From: Vibrio coralliirubri
Lineage (GTDB): Bacteria > Pseudomonadota > Gammaproteobacteria > Enterobacterales > Vibrionaceae
Length of the DNA: 64,000 bases
NCBI RefSeq assembly: GCF_024347375.1
Contig: NZ_AP025471.1
Coordinates: forward strand, 1,178,001 to 1,242,000
Reading direction: 5' to 3'
The notes below the pieces were generated by a model. That model saw only the letters and a list, made by a program, of their open reading frames with translations. It did no database searches and was not told the DNA's origin. Positions 42,413-54,528 of the stretch are shown here, piece by piece (position 1 is the first letter of the stretch; every line of letters starts with the position of its first letter). The position numbers and the translations under genes are program-made.

Positions 42413-44985
42413 CTAGTGCTCTGTGTCATTCCAGTATGAGTTTTTGAAATGAACAAATGCTTGGTGTAGTGAATCTTCTTTAATCGGTTTTACAATCACG
42501 TAATTCGCCCCTGCGGCCATAAAGCTGTCTCTTGTCGACTCTTGAGCATCAGCGGTACACGCATAAATTGGGGCTGACACACCAATCTCACCTCTTAGTT
42601 GCTGAGTGGTTTCAACACCTCCGAGATTAGGGAGTTGGTTATCCATCAAGATCAGGTCATAGGTTATCGTCTTAGCCATCTCAATCGCTTCTAAACCATC
42701 TTTTGCCCAAGTGACGACCATGCCATATTTCTTACAGAAAGCCTGCGCAATAAAGGCGTTGGTGTGATTGTCTTCCACCAGCAACACATTCAAAGGTCGA
42801 CTAAACAACGCCTCTGGCTCAACTTCAGCCTGTTGCTTAGCATCGACTAATAACGGCTTGGCGTGTACAACCACTGGAATTTCTATCGTGAACTCTGAGC
42901 CTTGACCTATCACGCTGCGGACTTGAATGTCCCCTTCCAGCATATCGACCAAATTTTTTACAATCGTAAGCCCTAGACCAGTACCACCATATTCACGAGT
43001 GGTGGTCTCTTCGGCTTGAACAAAAGGTTCAAAAACAGCATCAATCTTGCTTTCATCAATACCAATACCGGAATCTTTCACTCGAACGATTAAGCTCGCG
43101 TGATCAGAGTTAAAGATACTTTCGAGTTCAAAGCTGACGGAGATACCGCCTTGATGAGTGAATTTAAGAGCGTTGCTCAGCAGGTTAAACATGATCTGGT
43201 TGAGGCGCACTTGGTCGGTGTTGATTTCGATGTCATCAACCAAGTGGTTCACAATGGTAAATTCGACGGATTTATCTTCACACAGCGGGCGATAGATGCT
43301 GTCTAAGGTATTAACTAACTCCCCTAAACGGAAGTCTTTCTTTTGAATATTAAACTGCCCTTGCTCAATTTTTGAGAAGTCCAAGATATCGTTAAGTACC
43401 GCCAGTAAATGTTCCGCACTATTACACAGTACATCCACCTGCTCGCGATTATCTTCATTGTGCATAGAGCGCTTGAGCAACTGAGACACACCGAGAATAC
43501 CGTTGAGCGGCGTGCGAATCTCGTGACTCATCTTAGCTAGGAAGTCTGCTCGCACATTCGCAAGATGCTCAGCTTCTTCTCTTGCTCGATCAGCCTGTCT
43601 TTCCGCCTCGATAAGCTTAGTAATATCTTGCCCTTGTACCACCACACCTGTGATGCCGTGTTCTACGCGAATAGCAGACATGTTCCAACGAAACACCTTT
43701 TCACCAATGGGTACGTTGATACCCGTGAGTTTAGAGCCTTGAACCACCATTTGAATATTAGGCAGCATACGATGCTCAAACTCTTGAGCAATTGGACCAT
43801 AGTTGTCATCAGCATCGAACAGCGCCATACGTGCGGCGGGGTTCATCTGAATCAAGTCGCCTTTTTCAGACCAAACCAAGATAGGTGAATGAGCAAAGTT
43901 AAAGAGATCTTGGAACTTTTGATTCTGTTCCGATAAGCGCTCAAAGGTGTCTTCAAGGGTGCAACCAATATGGTGGAATTCGAAAATGTTAGAGCCATCA
44001 AACTTGTTGTACTCTTCACCATCACTTGCAGAGCGAGTGAAATCCATTAGCTTATCTAGCTCAGCAGCAACCCTTCTTTGAATCCAAGTTCGCGCAAAGA
44101 AAGACATCAATATAATCACCACAATCACCACGATGATCGCGCGCTGATAATTCTCTTCTAACGCAATGAAGTTATTGTTCTTTTGAACGGCTCGAATGAT
44201 TAAAGGGGTTTCAACCGCGTTGATCTTAATGGTTGCGATGGTGACGAAATGACGCGGCAACTGTTCGTACATTTGGTAATTGAGGATGTCAGTAATGGTG
44301 TAGCTTTCATCACCACTGAATGTCGATGTCACCGGTGTACCGTGCGCTTCAATAACGATATTTTCGCAGTTACTACCTTGTTGGATTGACTCAGCCAAAG
44401 AGAAGTTATTATCAAGCACAATGGCGATATAGAGCTGACCAAGCACTTCCCCGGTAGCATTATCAACGATAGGAGTACGGCGAGCCAACAAGTGACGCTT
44501 ACCTATATCTGTCCTCAGTTTAATAAAATGCCAATTACTGCTGAACGAAACCTCATCAGAAATATGCTTTAAGTTGGACTCATCCAAACCATAAAATTGA
44601 CTGTTGCCGTCTTCCCAAGCCAAACCATCGTGGGTAGAGACAAAGCGCAAATCTGGCGCATGATCAGGTTCACGTTGGTCAACACCAAAGAAAAAGTAGC
44701 TCAGAATCTCGTCATTACCCGTATCAAAATACTCTCTGAGAGTTTCACTGTGTGAGCTGCTGTCTTGGTGGATTTGCAGCACCGACAAACGATAATCAAA
44801 CATGTTTTGGATCAGGCTAGAGGTTTGCTGAACTGTTCGATTCGTCTCTTGCTGTACGATGTTACTGCTGGTTTCATAATTATGAATAAGTACGCCAAGT
44901 GCCATCACGCCTATCACCAAAATAACGATACGCGTAATGAGTCTAGCTAAAGTGTTTCTAGGTGTACTGGCGTAGCTTTTTTTCA

Positions 44986-44986
<1 letters not shown>
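42413..44986 (-). CDS. luxQ: Autoinducer-2 sensor kinase/phosphatase LuxQ
   Basis: Hybrid histidine kinase, 857 aa, near the 859 aa of V. harveyi LuxQ. A first helix near residues 12-34, a LuxQ-type periplasmic domain (about 35-280) and a second helix (about 282-300) precede a PAS-like segment. The HisKA domain has H488 in [12 protein letters not shown], the ATPase domain has NLLSNALKF and GGTGLGLTIVKNLV, and the receiver domain has D782 in LILMDNQLP. Its ATG shares a base with the luxP stop (TAATG). With LuxP it should drive the LuxU/LuxO phosphorelay; those genes are not in this window. Confidence 0.95.
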
Positions 44987-46388
<1,402 letters not shown>

Positions 46389-46703
46389 TTATGAGACTTC
46401 GATATATTGAATTTTGTCTTTTTGCCACTCAATAATCAGTTTGAGTGATACCAGTTTTTCTTTGCGGGATTTAGGCAATTGCTTGATCGCGTATTCGGTT
46501 TTCAATGCTTCACTTTTTGAGCCAACATCAAAACTCCAAACCAGCTTAAGCGGGCCTTTACCTTTTAAAGCTTTGGCGCCTTTACCGGTTTGATGTTGTT
46601 CAAATCGACGTTCTAGATTGTTCGTTACGCCACAATAAAGGGCATTGTGGCGATTGCGGATCAAATACACGACCCAATCCGCATTTTTCTCAACGTCTGA
46701 CAT
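46389..46703 (-). CDS. GIY-YIG nuclease-fold protein (UPF0213/YhbQ type)
   Basis: Single-domain GIY-YIG protein, 104 aa: WVVYLIRNRHNALYCGVTNNLERRFEQHQTG contains the GIY-YIG half-motifs in diverged form (VYL and YCG) with the catalytic arginine following. E. coli YhbQ is similar in length. Its start directly abuts the yceH stop, so it is translated from the same message. The DNA target is unknown. Confidence 0.88.
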   Translation of the reverse strand: MSDVEKNADWVVYLIRNRHNALYCGVTNNLERRFEQHQTGKGAKALKGKGPLKLVWSFDVGSKSEALKTEYAIKQLPKSRKEKLVSLKLIIEWQKDKIQYIEVS

Positions 46704-47360
46704 TTAAAGCAGTGATTCAACCAGAGCTTTAAGCTCTGCCACTTCTGCTCTTAGGCTTGCAACTTCAGACTCAAGTTCTTCAAACTTTTCACTCGTTGCA
46801 GAGGGGGCAGTCGCGCTTACTGATGCCGTCGCAAACGCTTCAACATCCACTTCACCGCTCAACAAGTGCTGGTAGCGTGATTCACGTTTACCCGCTTCAC
46901 GTGGCAGCTTAACCACTAAGGCACCAGCTTCTCTTGCAGCTAGCTTATCTAATGTTGCTTCTACTTCTTTCACATCACTAAAGTTTGCAAGGCGACCCGT
47001 TCGAGTACGAAGTTCACCCGGTGTTTGCGCGCCGCGCAGTAACATACAACAGATGATTGCACGCTCTTGCTCTGTAAATTGCAGATCACCGAACTCAGTG
47101 TTGCAGAAACGATGCTGATACTTATTAACACGGCTATTGAAGCTGCTCTCATCGCTCACCATGCGACGTCCGATTAAACCATCAACCGCATCTAAAACAT
47201 CTGACTCAGAAAGAGAGAGAACAGGTTCACGGTTACTCTTTTGATTACATGCCGTGGTTAAACTGTTCAGTGTCAGTGGGTAATGATCGGGAGTAGTGAC
47301 TTCTTTCTCGATCAAACAACCGATAATTCTCGCTTCAATTGGGGAAAGTACTGTGTTCAT
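46704..47360 (-). CDS. YceH/DUF480 family protein
   Basis: Protein of 218 aa with two winged-helix units characteristic of the YceH (DUF480) family: [26 protein letters not shown] and [15 protein letters not shown] in the first, [14 protein letters not shown] in the second. The C terminus (about 190-218) is a short coiled coil, [20 protein letters not shown]. Family members are probable DNA-binding proteins without a defined role. It is cotranscribed with the GIY-YIG gene. Confidence 0.88.
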   Translation of the reverse strand: MNTVLSPIEARIIGCLIEKEVTTPDHYPLTLNSLTTACNQKSNREPVLSLSESDVLDAVDGLIGRRMVSDESSFNSRVNKYQHRFCNTEFGDLQFTEQERAIICCMLLRGAQTPGELRTRTGRLANFSDVKEVEATLDKLAAREAGALVVKLPREAGKRESRYQHLLSGEVDVEAFATASVSATAPSATSEKFEELESEVASLRAEVAELKALVESLL

Positions 47361-47416
47361 CGTTTTTCCTTTTTATTATTTTGATAATTCCATCTCAACA
47401 CCTAACAATGCAGTAA

Positions 47417-47617
47417 CTAGTGTTCAGACAAAATTGGTACTCGTTTCTTTCTGCCCTGTTCATCAATCATTATGATCTTAGAACGGTTTAGCTCTATTTC
47501 CACGACTTCCAAATAAGTACGCTCTTGTACATACGCATCACGAAGCTTGTTTTGTTCTGCTGAAGATTCAGTGACATTGTCGTCCAATTCTTCGTTTTCC
47601 AATTGTTGTTGATTCAT
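47417..47617 (-). CDS. Small acidic hypothetical protein
   Basis: Reading frame of 66 aa from ATG at 47617: an acidic N terminus (MNQQQLENEELDDNVTESS) and a more basic C terminus (EQGRKKRVPILSEH). An in-frame upstream start at 47716 would add 33 unlikely residues. The ribosome site is weak (GTGAAATG). I do not recognise a family. It lies between yceH and tmaR, divergent from tmaR. Confidence 0.55.
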   Translation of the reverse strand: MNQQQLENEELDDNVTESSAEQNKLRDAYVQERTYLEVVEIELNRSKIIMIDEQGRKKRVPILSEH

Positions 47618-47812
47618 TTCACATTTCGTATCAATGCAGTATCTAAATGGGATACTAACTTGAACGGTAAGATAAAAACAATCACACATCAGCGAGAGTG
47701 ACGAATAATTAAACAACCTTACTTTTGCTTTGATCTAAAGACTGTTACATCATCAATTGATGTGCTTTAATCAGAACCAGACAACGTATTTGACGAATAG
47801 GAAAAGGAATCT

Positions 47813-48127
47813 ATGAGCAGCGTATTTGAAATTGTTAACCAAGCACGACGTAAGAACAAACTTAAGCGTGAACTTTTAGACAACGAAAAGAAAGTTCGTG
47901 ACAACCGCAAGCGTGTCGACCTTCTTGATAACCTACTTGATTACATCAAGCCAGAGATGACTCACGACGAGATCCTAGGCATTATCAAAAATATGAAAGC
48001 TGACTACGAAGACCGTGTTGATGACCACATCATCAAGAGCGCCGAGATTTCTAAAGCTCGCCGTGACATCAGCCGTCGCATTCGTGAACTGACAGAAGAA
48101 GACAAGCAAATCCAAGGTAAGAAATAA
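47813..48127 (+). CDS. tmaR: PTS enzyme I polar-localisation protein TmaR (DUF496)
   Basis: Protein of 104 aa rich in charged helices, matching the DUF496/YeeX family ([54 protein letters not shown]). In E. coli this protein forms polar clusters that hold and regulate enzyme I of the sugar PTS, and it is tyrosine-phosphorylated; the tyrosine in DYEDRVDD is kept here (Y65). AGGAAT lies just before the ATG. A terminator follows. Confidence 0.88.
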   Translation: MSSVFEIVNQARRKNKLKRELLDNEKKVRDNRKRVDLLDNLLDYIKPEMTHDEILGIIKNMKADYEDRVDDHIIKSAEISKARRDISRRIRELTEEDKQIQGKK

Positions 48128-48162
48128 TCTCACCTAGTTGATTAACTTGTAATAATGTTAGT

Positions 48163-48184
48163 AACCCACTCTTTGTAGTGGGTT
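48163..48184 (+). terminator. Terminator after tmaR
   Basis: An 8-bp perfect stem (AACCCACT / AGTGGGTT) is followed by TTTTT, 35 bp past the stop. Confidence 0.88.
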
Positions 48185-48332
48185 TTTTTGTACCTAAATT
48201 CTAGCGTCTATACTTAAGCGTAGCTAAGTAACCGCATGAACTGAACAACTATAGAACACTGAACCATTAGAGAAAACAGAGCAACCGTAGGAAGAAAAAT
48301 AACTAGGTGAACATCAGCGATGGAGAGACCGT

Positions 48333-48959
48333 ATGTACGCAAGTATTCTGATTACCTTAGCCTTATCAACCGCACAACCCTACCCTGAAGAATTTGAACG
48401 ACTGTATACCGAAGAGACGGAAATTACTTATGACGATCTCGTGGTCGATGTTCATGGCTACAAAGTCCCGACTCGTTCAGCGTTTAGAGGTTGGATGCTT
48501 CTAAATCACGCAGAAGACCAAGTAAGAGAGATCGGCCAGCAACTCAAAGACGCCGGCATTACGCAGAGTATGCCTTTGCATCTCGTTCTGCTGCAAGGGA
48601 CAGACTGGGCGATGAGCAACACCACCTTGTTTACCCTGCCCGATAACAAAAACGTACCCAACATGATCAAGACGTTGAATTACATACAACAATACATTGA
48701 ACCTGAGATTGGCGTCGTGATCCCCGTATCTGGTGAACGTTCTAAGCTCTATAACCAACAAGCTGGCGGTGCACTGCGAAGCAAGCACTTAGAGTTCTGT
48801 GCCTTAGACCTGGTGCCTGCAAATGACATTACTCGTGAAGATCTACACGTGAAACTTAAGAAGATTCATTCGGAATTCGGGCAAAAAAATAACGTTGGGC
48901 TGGGTTTATATTCTGGTGTTCGATTCCACATCGATACGTGTGGGTTTAGACAATGGTAA
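48333..48959 (+). CDS. Peptidase M15-like protein
   Basis: Protein of 208 aa with a short hydrophobic start (MYASILITLALSTAQP) that may be a signal sequence. The C-terminal domain has the zinc-site pattern of M15 D,D-carboxypeptidases: SKHLEFCALD (H152, D159) and RFHIDTCG (H199), preceded by PVSGERSKLYNQQ. Cell-wall peptide cleavage is therefore likely. GGAGAG precedes the ATG. The gene stands alone. Confidence 0.72.
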   Translation: MYASILITLALSTAQPYPEEFERLYTEETEITYDDLVVDVHGYKVPTRSAFRGWMLLNHAEDQVREIGQQLKDAGITQSMPLHLVLLQGTDWAMSNTTLFTLPDNKNVPNMIKTLNYIQQYIEPEIGVVIPVSGERSKLYNQQAGGALRSKHLEFCALDLVPANDITREDLHVKLKKIHSEFGQKNNVGLGLYSGVRFHIDTCGFRQW

Positions 48960-49070
48960 AGAAACACGATTGAGTCATAAAGACTTACAACTAGTGCGTG
49001 TCATTTAGACTCTAAAAATAATTGAAATTACATAAGATTATGATTTAAAATGTAAATTAAAACTGGAACG

Positions 49071-49116
49071 CTAATTGCTATTAATAACAAGTATCATAAT
49101 TATTAATAGCAATTAG
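49071..49116 (+). repeat. Perfect 17-bp inverted repeat in the leader of the 78-aa gene
   Basis: CTAATTGCTATTAATAA (49071-49087) is exactly complementary to 49100-49116, with a 12-base loop. The right arm ends inside the AGG ribosome site (49115-49117), 9 bp before the ATG. It has no T run. It could be an RNA structure that hides the ribosome site or a DNA operator. Confidence 0.85.
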
Positions 49117-49125
49117 GAATTCAAT

Positions 49126-49362
49126 ATGAAGACGATGACTCAACGCTTTCAAACTCTGCTTTCTGTTTCAAACTTCAGTCTAGCTATCACAACTTTACTT
49201 ATGCTTCTCAGTATTATCGTTGCTTATCCAATGGCCGATCACTTCTCACTGCCAATTCAAATAGTCGCCCATATCAGCACCATCTTAGTCGCAGCCTTGC
49301 TGAAAATCAGCTATGTCGGTCGTTGCCTTGCACAATACAACCTTGGATTAGAAGTTCGTTAA
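49126..49362 (+). CDS. Small two-helix membrane protein
   Basis: Protein of 78 aa with two hydrophobic segments (about residues 14-35 and 43-62) and a basic C terminus. It ends SYVGRCLAQYNLGLEVR. The family is not recognised by me, though the pattern is of a conserved Vibrio membrane protein. Its leader contains a perfect 17-bp inverted repeat that reaches into the ribosome site, so translation may be controlled. Confidence 0.7.
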   Translation: MKTMTQRFQTLLSVSNFSLAITTLLMLLSIIVAYPMADHFSLPIQIVAHISTILVAALLKISYVGRCLAQYNLGLEVR

Positions 49363-49394
49363 GTAGCGCCACGCTAGCCTTGATACGAGTGCCC

Positions 49395-52019
49395 TTAGAC
49401 AATATCAAGGCTACTGAAAAGATCGTACAGCTGATGAGATTTATAGGGTTTCGGTAAGTAGGCGTTCATACCGGCTTCAAAACAGTCTTTGATGTCTTCT
49501 TCCAGAACACTGGCGGTTAAAGCAATGATGGGTAATGGTGTGACTTGTTGATCGGCTTCCCACTGACGAATCGCACGAGTCGCCGTTATACCGTCCATAA
49601 CAGGCATCATGCAGTCCATTAAGACCGCATCAAACTGAGCTCCCTGAGTAATGACATCCACCGCTTCTTGGCCATTACTGGCAATCAAATATTCATAACC
49701 CGCTTGCTCAAGGAAGAAGCTCGCTATTTTTTGATTCATCAGATTGTCTTCAACGATCAAAATGCGTCGATTCAGAGAGCGAACCTCTTCATCTTTTGCT
49801 GCCACTTGAGGAGTTTGCTCTTCGCCGACATCGAGAGATTGTAAGCTAGTTAAGAAACGTCGGCCCAAGAATGGCAAGGTATGAGTCGAGTGGACCGTTT
49901 CTGTGATTAGGTTGGTTTTAAATAGGTGATGCTGACACACGATGACGCGAGCAAGAGGATATATCGCCTTCAACGTCGCAAGATCTTTCTCCATAGAGTG
50001 ATGCAAGGTATGACAATAAAGTATGAAGTCGCTTTCTTTTACACTTTCACTAAGGGCTGCAATGGATGACACCACATTGGCTCGAACATTCAAACGCTCA
50101 CACTCTTTAACAAGTTGATCAAGGTAATTGAAAGAGTTCGATATGATGGTCGCTCGGCTCAGGTTATCAAAAGTTTGAACAGGCGCTTCTACAACATCGA
50201 CATACAGACAAAACGTGAATGTAGAGCCCTCTCCTTTCACTGAACGCGCGGTAATGTAGCCCCCCATCAAATCAACAAGTTGTCGACAAATTGCAAGCCC
50301 TAGTCCCGTACCACCAAATTGGCGGGTAATGCTGCCATCTTCTTGGGTGAAAGGTTCAAATATGGATTCTAACTTCTCTGGTTCAATCCCAATCCCGGTA
50401 TCAGACACGCTGCATTCAAGCTTGCCCCTGCCCATAGACATGGGTGTGTAAGCAATGTCAGTGGTAATTGTGCCCTTGGACGTAAACTTGATCGCATTAG
50501 AAAGCAGATTGGTCAGCACCTGTCTCACGCGGTACTCATCGAAAAACAGTTGTGACGGCGTTTGATAGTCGATATTGATGTCGAGCTCGATGTCCTTACT
50601 TATCGCTTTCGACTGAATCACGCTTACAGAATCATAGACCGCTTCTCGCAAATCAGCATTGTGTGGTGACAACATCAAGTTACCCGACTCGATTTTAGAC
50701 AGGTCGAGGATGTCGTTAAGCAGCACCAGTAAAGAGTGAGAAGACGATTCGATATCTCCCAGTACTTCTTGTTGATTTGGGCTCAGTTGGCTTTGAGATA
50801 AGATCTCAGCCATGCCAATAATCCCGTTAAGTGGCGTGCGTATTTCATGTGACATATTGGCTAAGAATGCGCTTTTGGCTTTGTTAGCCGAAATCGCATC
50901 TTCTTTTGCTGTTATCAACTCTTTGTTGTGAAGATAGTTACGCTCCATCACTCGGTTTAGGGTTTCAGTGAATTCGGTAAGCTCATCGTTCCCTTGGATA
51001 TGGATCACCTTTGGCTGACCGTAGCTATCAGCGCATTCCGACACGCCTTTCAAAATAATCGACAGGTTTTTGTTTAAACGTAGAGACGTCGCGACCCCAA
51101 GCCACATCAGAACCCCAGAAGCGATGAGTATAAGCAACGTCATGACCAAGGTTTGCCTTTTCTGCAACGCGATATTCTTGGTCAGTTCAAACTGTATTTG
51201 ATTAGTGTAAGCGCCAATCGCGTTTGAAATAGCGCGTTTTTTAACCTCTAAGCTTTTCAAGTGTTGATATATTTCGGGTGATGAAAAGTCCCCTTTGAGG
51301 ATTCGAGATGTGAACTTGTCTTGGAATTCATCTTTGGCGACAGCGTTTAGCAACTGTCTAATGTTTGGAGAACGCGTATCCGAACGGAAAAAGGTATCTA
51401 ATAGCTGTTGCTGCCTCTCTAGAGCACCGACATAGCTAAGCAAGTATTGGTTTTTCAACTCTGGGGAGCGATACAAGCTGAAGCTTAACCACGCTTCTCT
51501 CTGAGTCCAAAACACGTAATGCGTAAGATTGATAAACATCGCGTCCGCTTGACCGATATTTTCATCGACTAAGGCCATACGATATTCAGACAGCTCTATT
51601 AACACGTCTTTTAATAAGTCGAAAGCGCGCTCTGTCAATTGTCTGCTGTCTGTTGTTTCAGTTGTACTAGCAAGGCTCATCAACAGCTTTTTCAATTCAG
51701 TTAACTGAGGATCAATACTCCAATTGCTGTCGAACTGTTGAAGTCGCATTCCGTACTGAGTGAGTCTATCCAGTTCTGATTGCAACGTTAAAAGCAACTG
51801 ACCTTTCTCAGGGGAGTCATTAGACAGCACCAACCATCGATAAGCATCACTTGAAACCGTATTAAAAGATTGAAGCGCTTCGACCTTAATACGCGTTGTT
51901 TCAAGGTGATTCATCTTCTCATCGTTCTTAAGCACTTCATTCACTGTAAACCCAAACATAATGAGTACAGAAACCGTGGAAAGAAAAATAAGACGCCATC
52001 TAATTGACATGTTTATCAT
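49395..52019 (-). CDS. Orphan hybrid sensor histidine kinase
   Basis: Membrane kinase of 874 aa. One helix near residues 9-26, a helical periplasmic sensor (about 27-285), a second helix (about 290-312) and a HAMP-like linker precede the kinase. HisKA has H391 in [12 protein letters not shown], the ATPase domain has NLLSNAIKF and [15 protein letters not shown] degenerate receiver-like stretch (about 635-730) is followed by a true receiver with D802 in [13 protein letters not shown]. No Hpt domain and no response regulator gene are adjacent, so the phosphate must pass to a distant partner. The signal is unknown. Confidence 0.88.
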   Translation of the reverse strand: MINMSIRWRLIFLSTVSVLIMFGFTVNEVLKNDEKMNHLETTRIKVEALQSFNTVSSDAYRWLVLSNDSPEKGQLLLTLQSELDRLTQYGMRLQQFDSNWSIDPQLTELKKLLMSLASTTETTDSRQLTERAFDLLKDVLIELSEYRMALVDENIGQADAMFINLTHYVFWTQREAWLSFSLYRSPELKNQYLLSYVGALERQQQLLDTFFRSDTRSPNIRQLLNAVAKDEFQDKFTSRILKGDFSSPEIYQHLKSLEVKKRAISNAIGAYTNQIQFELTKNIALQKRQTLVMTLLILIASGVLMWLGVATSLRLNKNLSIILKGVSECADSYGQPKVIHIQGNDELTEFTETLNRVMERNYLHNKELITAKEDAISANKAKSAFLANMSHEIRTPLNGIIGMAEILSQSQLSPNQQEVLGDIESSSHSLLVLLNDILDLSKIESGNLMLSPHNADLREAVYDSVSVIQSKAISKDIELDINIDYQTPSQLFFDEYRVRQVLTNLLSNAIKFTSKGTITTDIAYTPMSMGRGKLECSVSDTGIGIEPEKLESIFEPFTQEDGSITRQFGGTGLGLAICRQLVDLMGGYITARSVKGEGSTFTFCLYVDVVEAPVQTFDNLSRATIISNSFNYLDQLVKECERLNVRANVVSSIAALSESVKESDFILYCHTLHHSMEKDLATLKAIYPLARVIVCQHHLFKTNLITETVHSTHTLPFLGRRFLTSLQSLDVGEEQTPQVAAKDEEVRSLNRRILIVEDNLMNQKIASFFLEQAGYEYLIASNGQEAVDVITQGAQFDAVLMDCMMPVMDGITATRAIRQWEADQQVTPLPIIALTASVLEEDIKDCFEAGMNAYLPKPYKSHQLYDLFSSLDIV

Positions 52020-52852
52020 TTTTATAACTACTCCCTTCCCGAAAGTAATTTACCTAGCCCAAATTAAGAATAGGACATTAACAGGGGGTTATTGATCAAA
52101 TTGGATATGAACAAACGATACTCTGAGCCCAGAACGAAAAATTAGAGCCAACTGGTATCCAGAAAAGTGCTTTAAAGCGGAAAGGCGTGCTTTTATTAAG
52201 ACTGGTTTAAACAAGCGAGGTTTCAGTGAGCAAAATGTAAACAAAAGACGTTTTCTCCAGTTATTATCACCCGCATAACAAGTGAACATCCACATTCTAC
52301 GGCTCAACTAGACTGTGAATAATGACTCTGCGCGCTAACAAAGCGGATAGTTAGGTTAAAATTGTGACATCCAATCGTTTGCGTGATGCACTTTTCACAC
52401 TCAAGCTAGGCTTATTCAAAGGTCGAACAACAATACTCGTTAATTCCCTTATTTGTCGTTTACTGTTTACGTGTAACTTGAGTTAGCGATCACACCTTTA
52501 ATGTTTATTATGACATGCATTACATATTATCTTTTGAATTGAGTATTTTTTGACGAAAAATAAGTGCTACAGATTGTTAAAGTCAATAGCCTTTATCGTC
52601 GTTCAAATCTTGACTTATGGCTAATATAACGCCAATTTACAGATATTTTGTCTGCATTTATTTTTCCTAGCAGAATAACCCGTCGTACCTTACAATCCTG
52701 CCACATAAAAATTACAAGTTACACACAAGGTATATCAGCACATTTAAGTGGCAATAAAGACCACAGCCTGATGCCTCAAATCCCCTATGCTGATTGGCTT
52801 CCCTACAACCGCCATGAATGCAGAAACTTAACGTGAAAGGTCCCGAGTAAAG
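52020..52852. other. 833-bp intergenic region between the kinase and GAPDH genes
   Basis: The longest gap in the window. It contains several short open frames with no ribosome sites or coding character. It must hold the divergent promoters of the kinase and GAPDH genes. I see no recognised riboswitch, tRNA or small RNA. Confidence 0.4.
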
Positions 52853-54289
52853 ATGAGTCCCGAAAAGCACCTCCTAGATTGGCAAACTAGTCAAACCATT
52901 GCTGAATCCATCGCTCCAACTTTAGGTCAGTTATACCGCCAAAAAGGTGTAGAAGTTATCCTCTTTGGTAAGACCCTAGTTAACGCGACAACTATCGACA
53001 TCATCAAAGCTCACCGCATCGCAAAACGTTACACTGGTTCTCCTCTTACAGCAGAACAGACTCAACCTATTATTCAACACCTTCTCTCTATGGACCTATC
53101 TCCATGTCGTATTGATGTTGGTCGCCTTGCGCATTCATTCTGGCAAGATCGCGAAGACACACACGGGTTGGATGATTTCCTACAAACTGCACTCATTGAA
53201 TCGCTTGAAGGCGATGCAATGACAGAACCTCGTGACGTTGTATTGTACGGTTTTGGTCGTATTGGCCGACTGCTCACTCGTCTGTTGATCGAGAAAAGTG
53301 GCCCGGGTTACCCACTGCGTTTACGTGCAATCGTTGTACGTGGCGGCAAAGATGGCGACCTAGAAAAACGTGCAAGCCTGCTTCGTCGTGACTCTGTACA
53401 CGGCCAATTCAACGGCAGCATTGTTGTAGACCAAGAACGCAAAGCGATCATCGTTAACGGTAACTTCATCCAAGTTATCTACGCAAACAAACCAGAAGAA
53501 GTGGATTACACGGCTTACGGTATTGAAAACGCACTTGTGGTTGATAACACAGGCGTATGGCGTGACGCGGAAGGCCTGAGCCAACACGTTGCGTGTAACG
53601 GTGCGAAGAAAGTTCTACTGACTGCGCCAGGTAAAGGCGACATCAAGAACGTGGTATTTGGTGTAAATGAAAATGTTATTCAGCCAGAAGACACCATCAT
53701 CTCTGCAGCAAGCTGTACTACTAACGCAATCACACCAGTATTGAAAGCGGTTCACGACAAGTTTGGCGTGCTGTCTGGTCACATCGAAACGGTGCACTCA
53801 TTTACCAATGATCAAAACCTAATCGATAACTTCCACTCGGGTGATCGTCGTGGTCGTGCTGCGTCACTGAACATGGTTCTGACATCGACTGGCGCTGCTA
53901 AAGCAGTATCAAAAGCGATGCCGGAAATGGAAGGTAAGCTAACAGGTAATGCGATTCGCGTACCTACGCCAAACGTTTCAATGGCAGTTGCGAACCTAAA
54001 CCTTGAGAAAGGCACAAACAAAGAAGAGTTGAACGAGTACCTGCGTGAAATGGCGCTGTCTTCTGCTTTGTCTGCACAAATCGATTACACAGACTCGACT
54101 GAAATTGTATCTACGGACTTGGTTGGCTCTCGTCACCCAGGTGTGGTTGACGGTGTGGCGACTATCGCACAAGACAACCGTGCCGTGCTGTACATTTGGT
54201 ACGATAACGAGTTTGGCTACAGCTGCCAAGTTGTTCACTGTATGGAACAGATGATGGGTGTACGCTACAAGACATACCCAGAAGTTTAA
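52853..54289 (+). CDS. Glyceraldehyde-3-phosphate dehydrogenase, long form
   Basis: Protein of 478 aa against about 330 for ordinary GAPDH. Residues 1-125 are an extension with no recognised domain. The Rossmann motif follows at YGFGRIGR (133-138), then catalytic C288 in SAASCTTNAITP and H315 in ETVHSFTNDQ, and the C-terminal WYDNEFGYS. All catalytic parts are intact. Such long-form GAPDHs occur in Vibrio alongside the glycolytic enzyme; whether this one serves gluconeogenesis or uses NADP is not visible. It is monocistronic with a terminator. Confidence 0.9.
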   Translation: MSPEKHLLDWQTSQTIAESIAPTLGQLYRQKGVEVILFGKTLVNATTIDIIKAHRIAKRYTGSPLTAEQTQPIIQHLLSMDLSPCRIDVGRLAHSFWQDREDTHGLDDFLQTALIESLEGDAMTEPRDVVLYGFGRIGRLLTRLLIEKSGPGYPLRLRAIVVRGGKDGDLEKRASLLRRDSVHGQFNGSIVVDQERKAIIVNGNFIQVIYANKPEEVDYTAYGIENALVVDNTGVWRDAEGLSQHVACNGAKKVLLTAPGKGDIKNVVFGVNENVIQPEDTIISAASCTTNAITPVLKAVHDKFGVLSGHIETVHSFTNDQNLIDNFHSGDRRGRAASLNMVLTSTGAAKAVSKAMPEMEGKLTGNAIRVPTPNVSMAVANLNLEKGTNKEELNEYLREMALSSALSAQIDYTDSTEIVSTDLVGSRHPGVVDGVATIAQDNRAVLYIWYDNEFGYSCQVVHCMEQMMGVRYKTYPEV

Positions 54290-54412
54290 TCAACTTCGCT
54301 CTTGTAGATACGTCTATCGCAACAAGCTCCACAACATAATAACTATATCTGCGAAGTCTGTATGGGCTTCGCAACCCCTTTTGTTTTACTCCCCCGTATA
54401 AATAAGAGGGTT

Positions 54413-54450
54413 GCCACTTAGATCTGCTCTCTCTAACTGATCTAGGTGGC
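54413..54450 (+). terminator. Terminator after the GAPDH gene
   Basis: A 12-bp stem (GCCACTTAGATC / GATCTAGGTGGC, one T-G pair) is followed by CTTTTT, about 120 bp past the stop. Confidence 0.82.
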
Positions 54451-54528
54451 CTTTTTATATCTAGCGCCCTAACTTTTATCGCTATGACAAGACCTTGTCT
54501 TCATCACTCTTGCACAGCTTCACTTCTG

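Noticed and set aside
42395..42422. 9-bp inverted repeat at the luxQ stop as a terminator
   Set aside because: No T run on either strand and it overlaps coding sequence; kept only as a remark.
52089..52307. 72-codon minus-strand frame after the kinase start
   Set aside because: No ribosome site and no coding character; most likely chance.
52648..52836. 62-codon open frame before the GAPDH gene
   Set aside because: No ribosome site, no recognisable family and ordinary intergenic composition.
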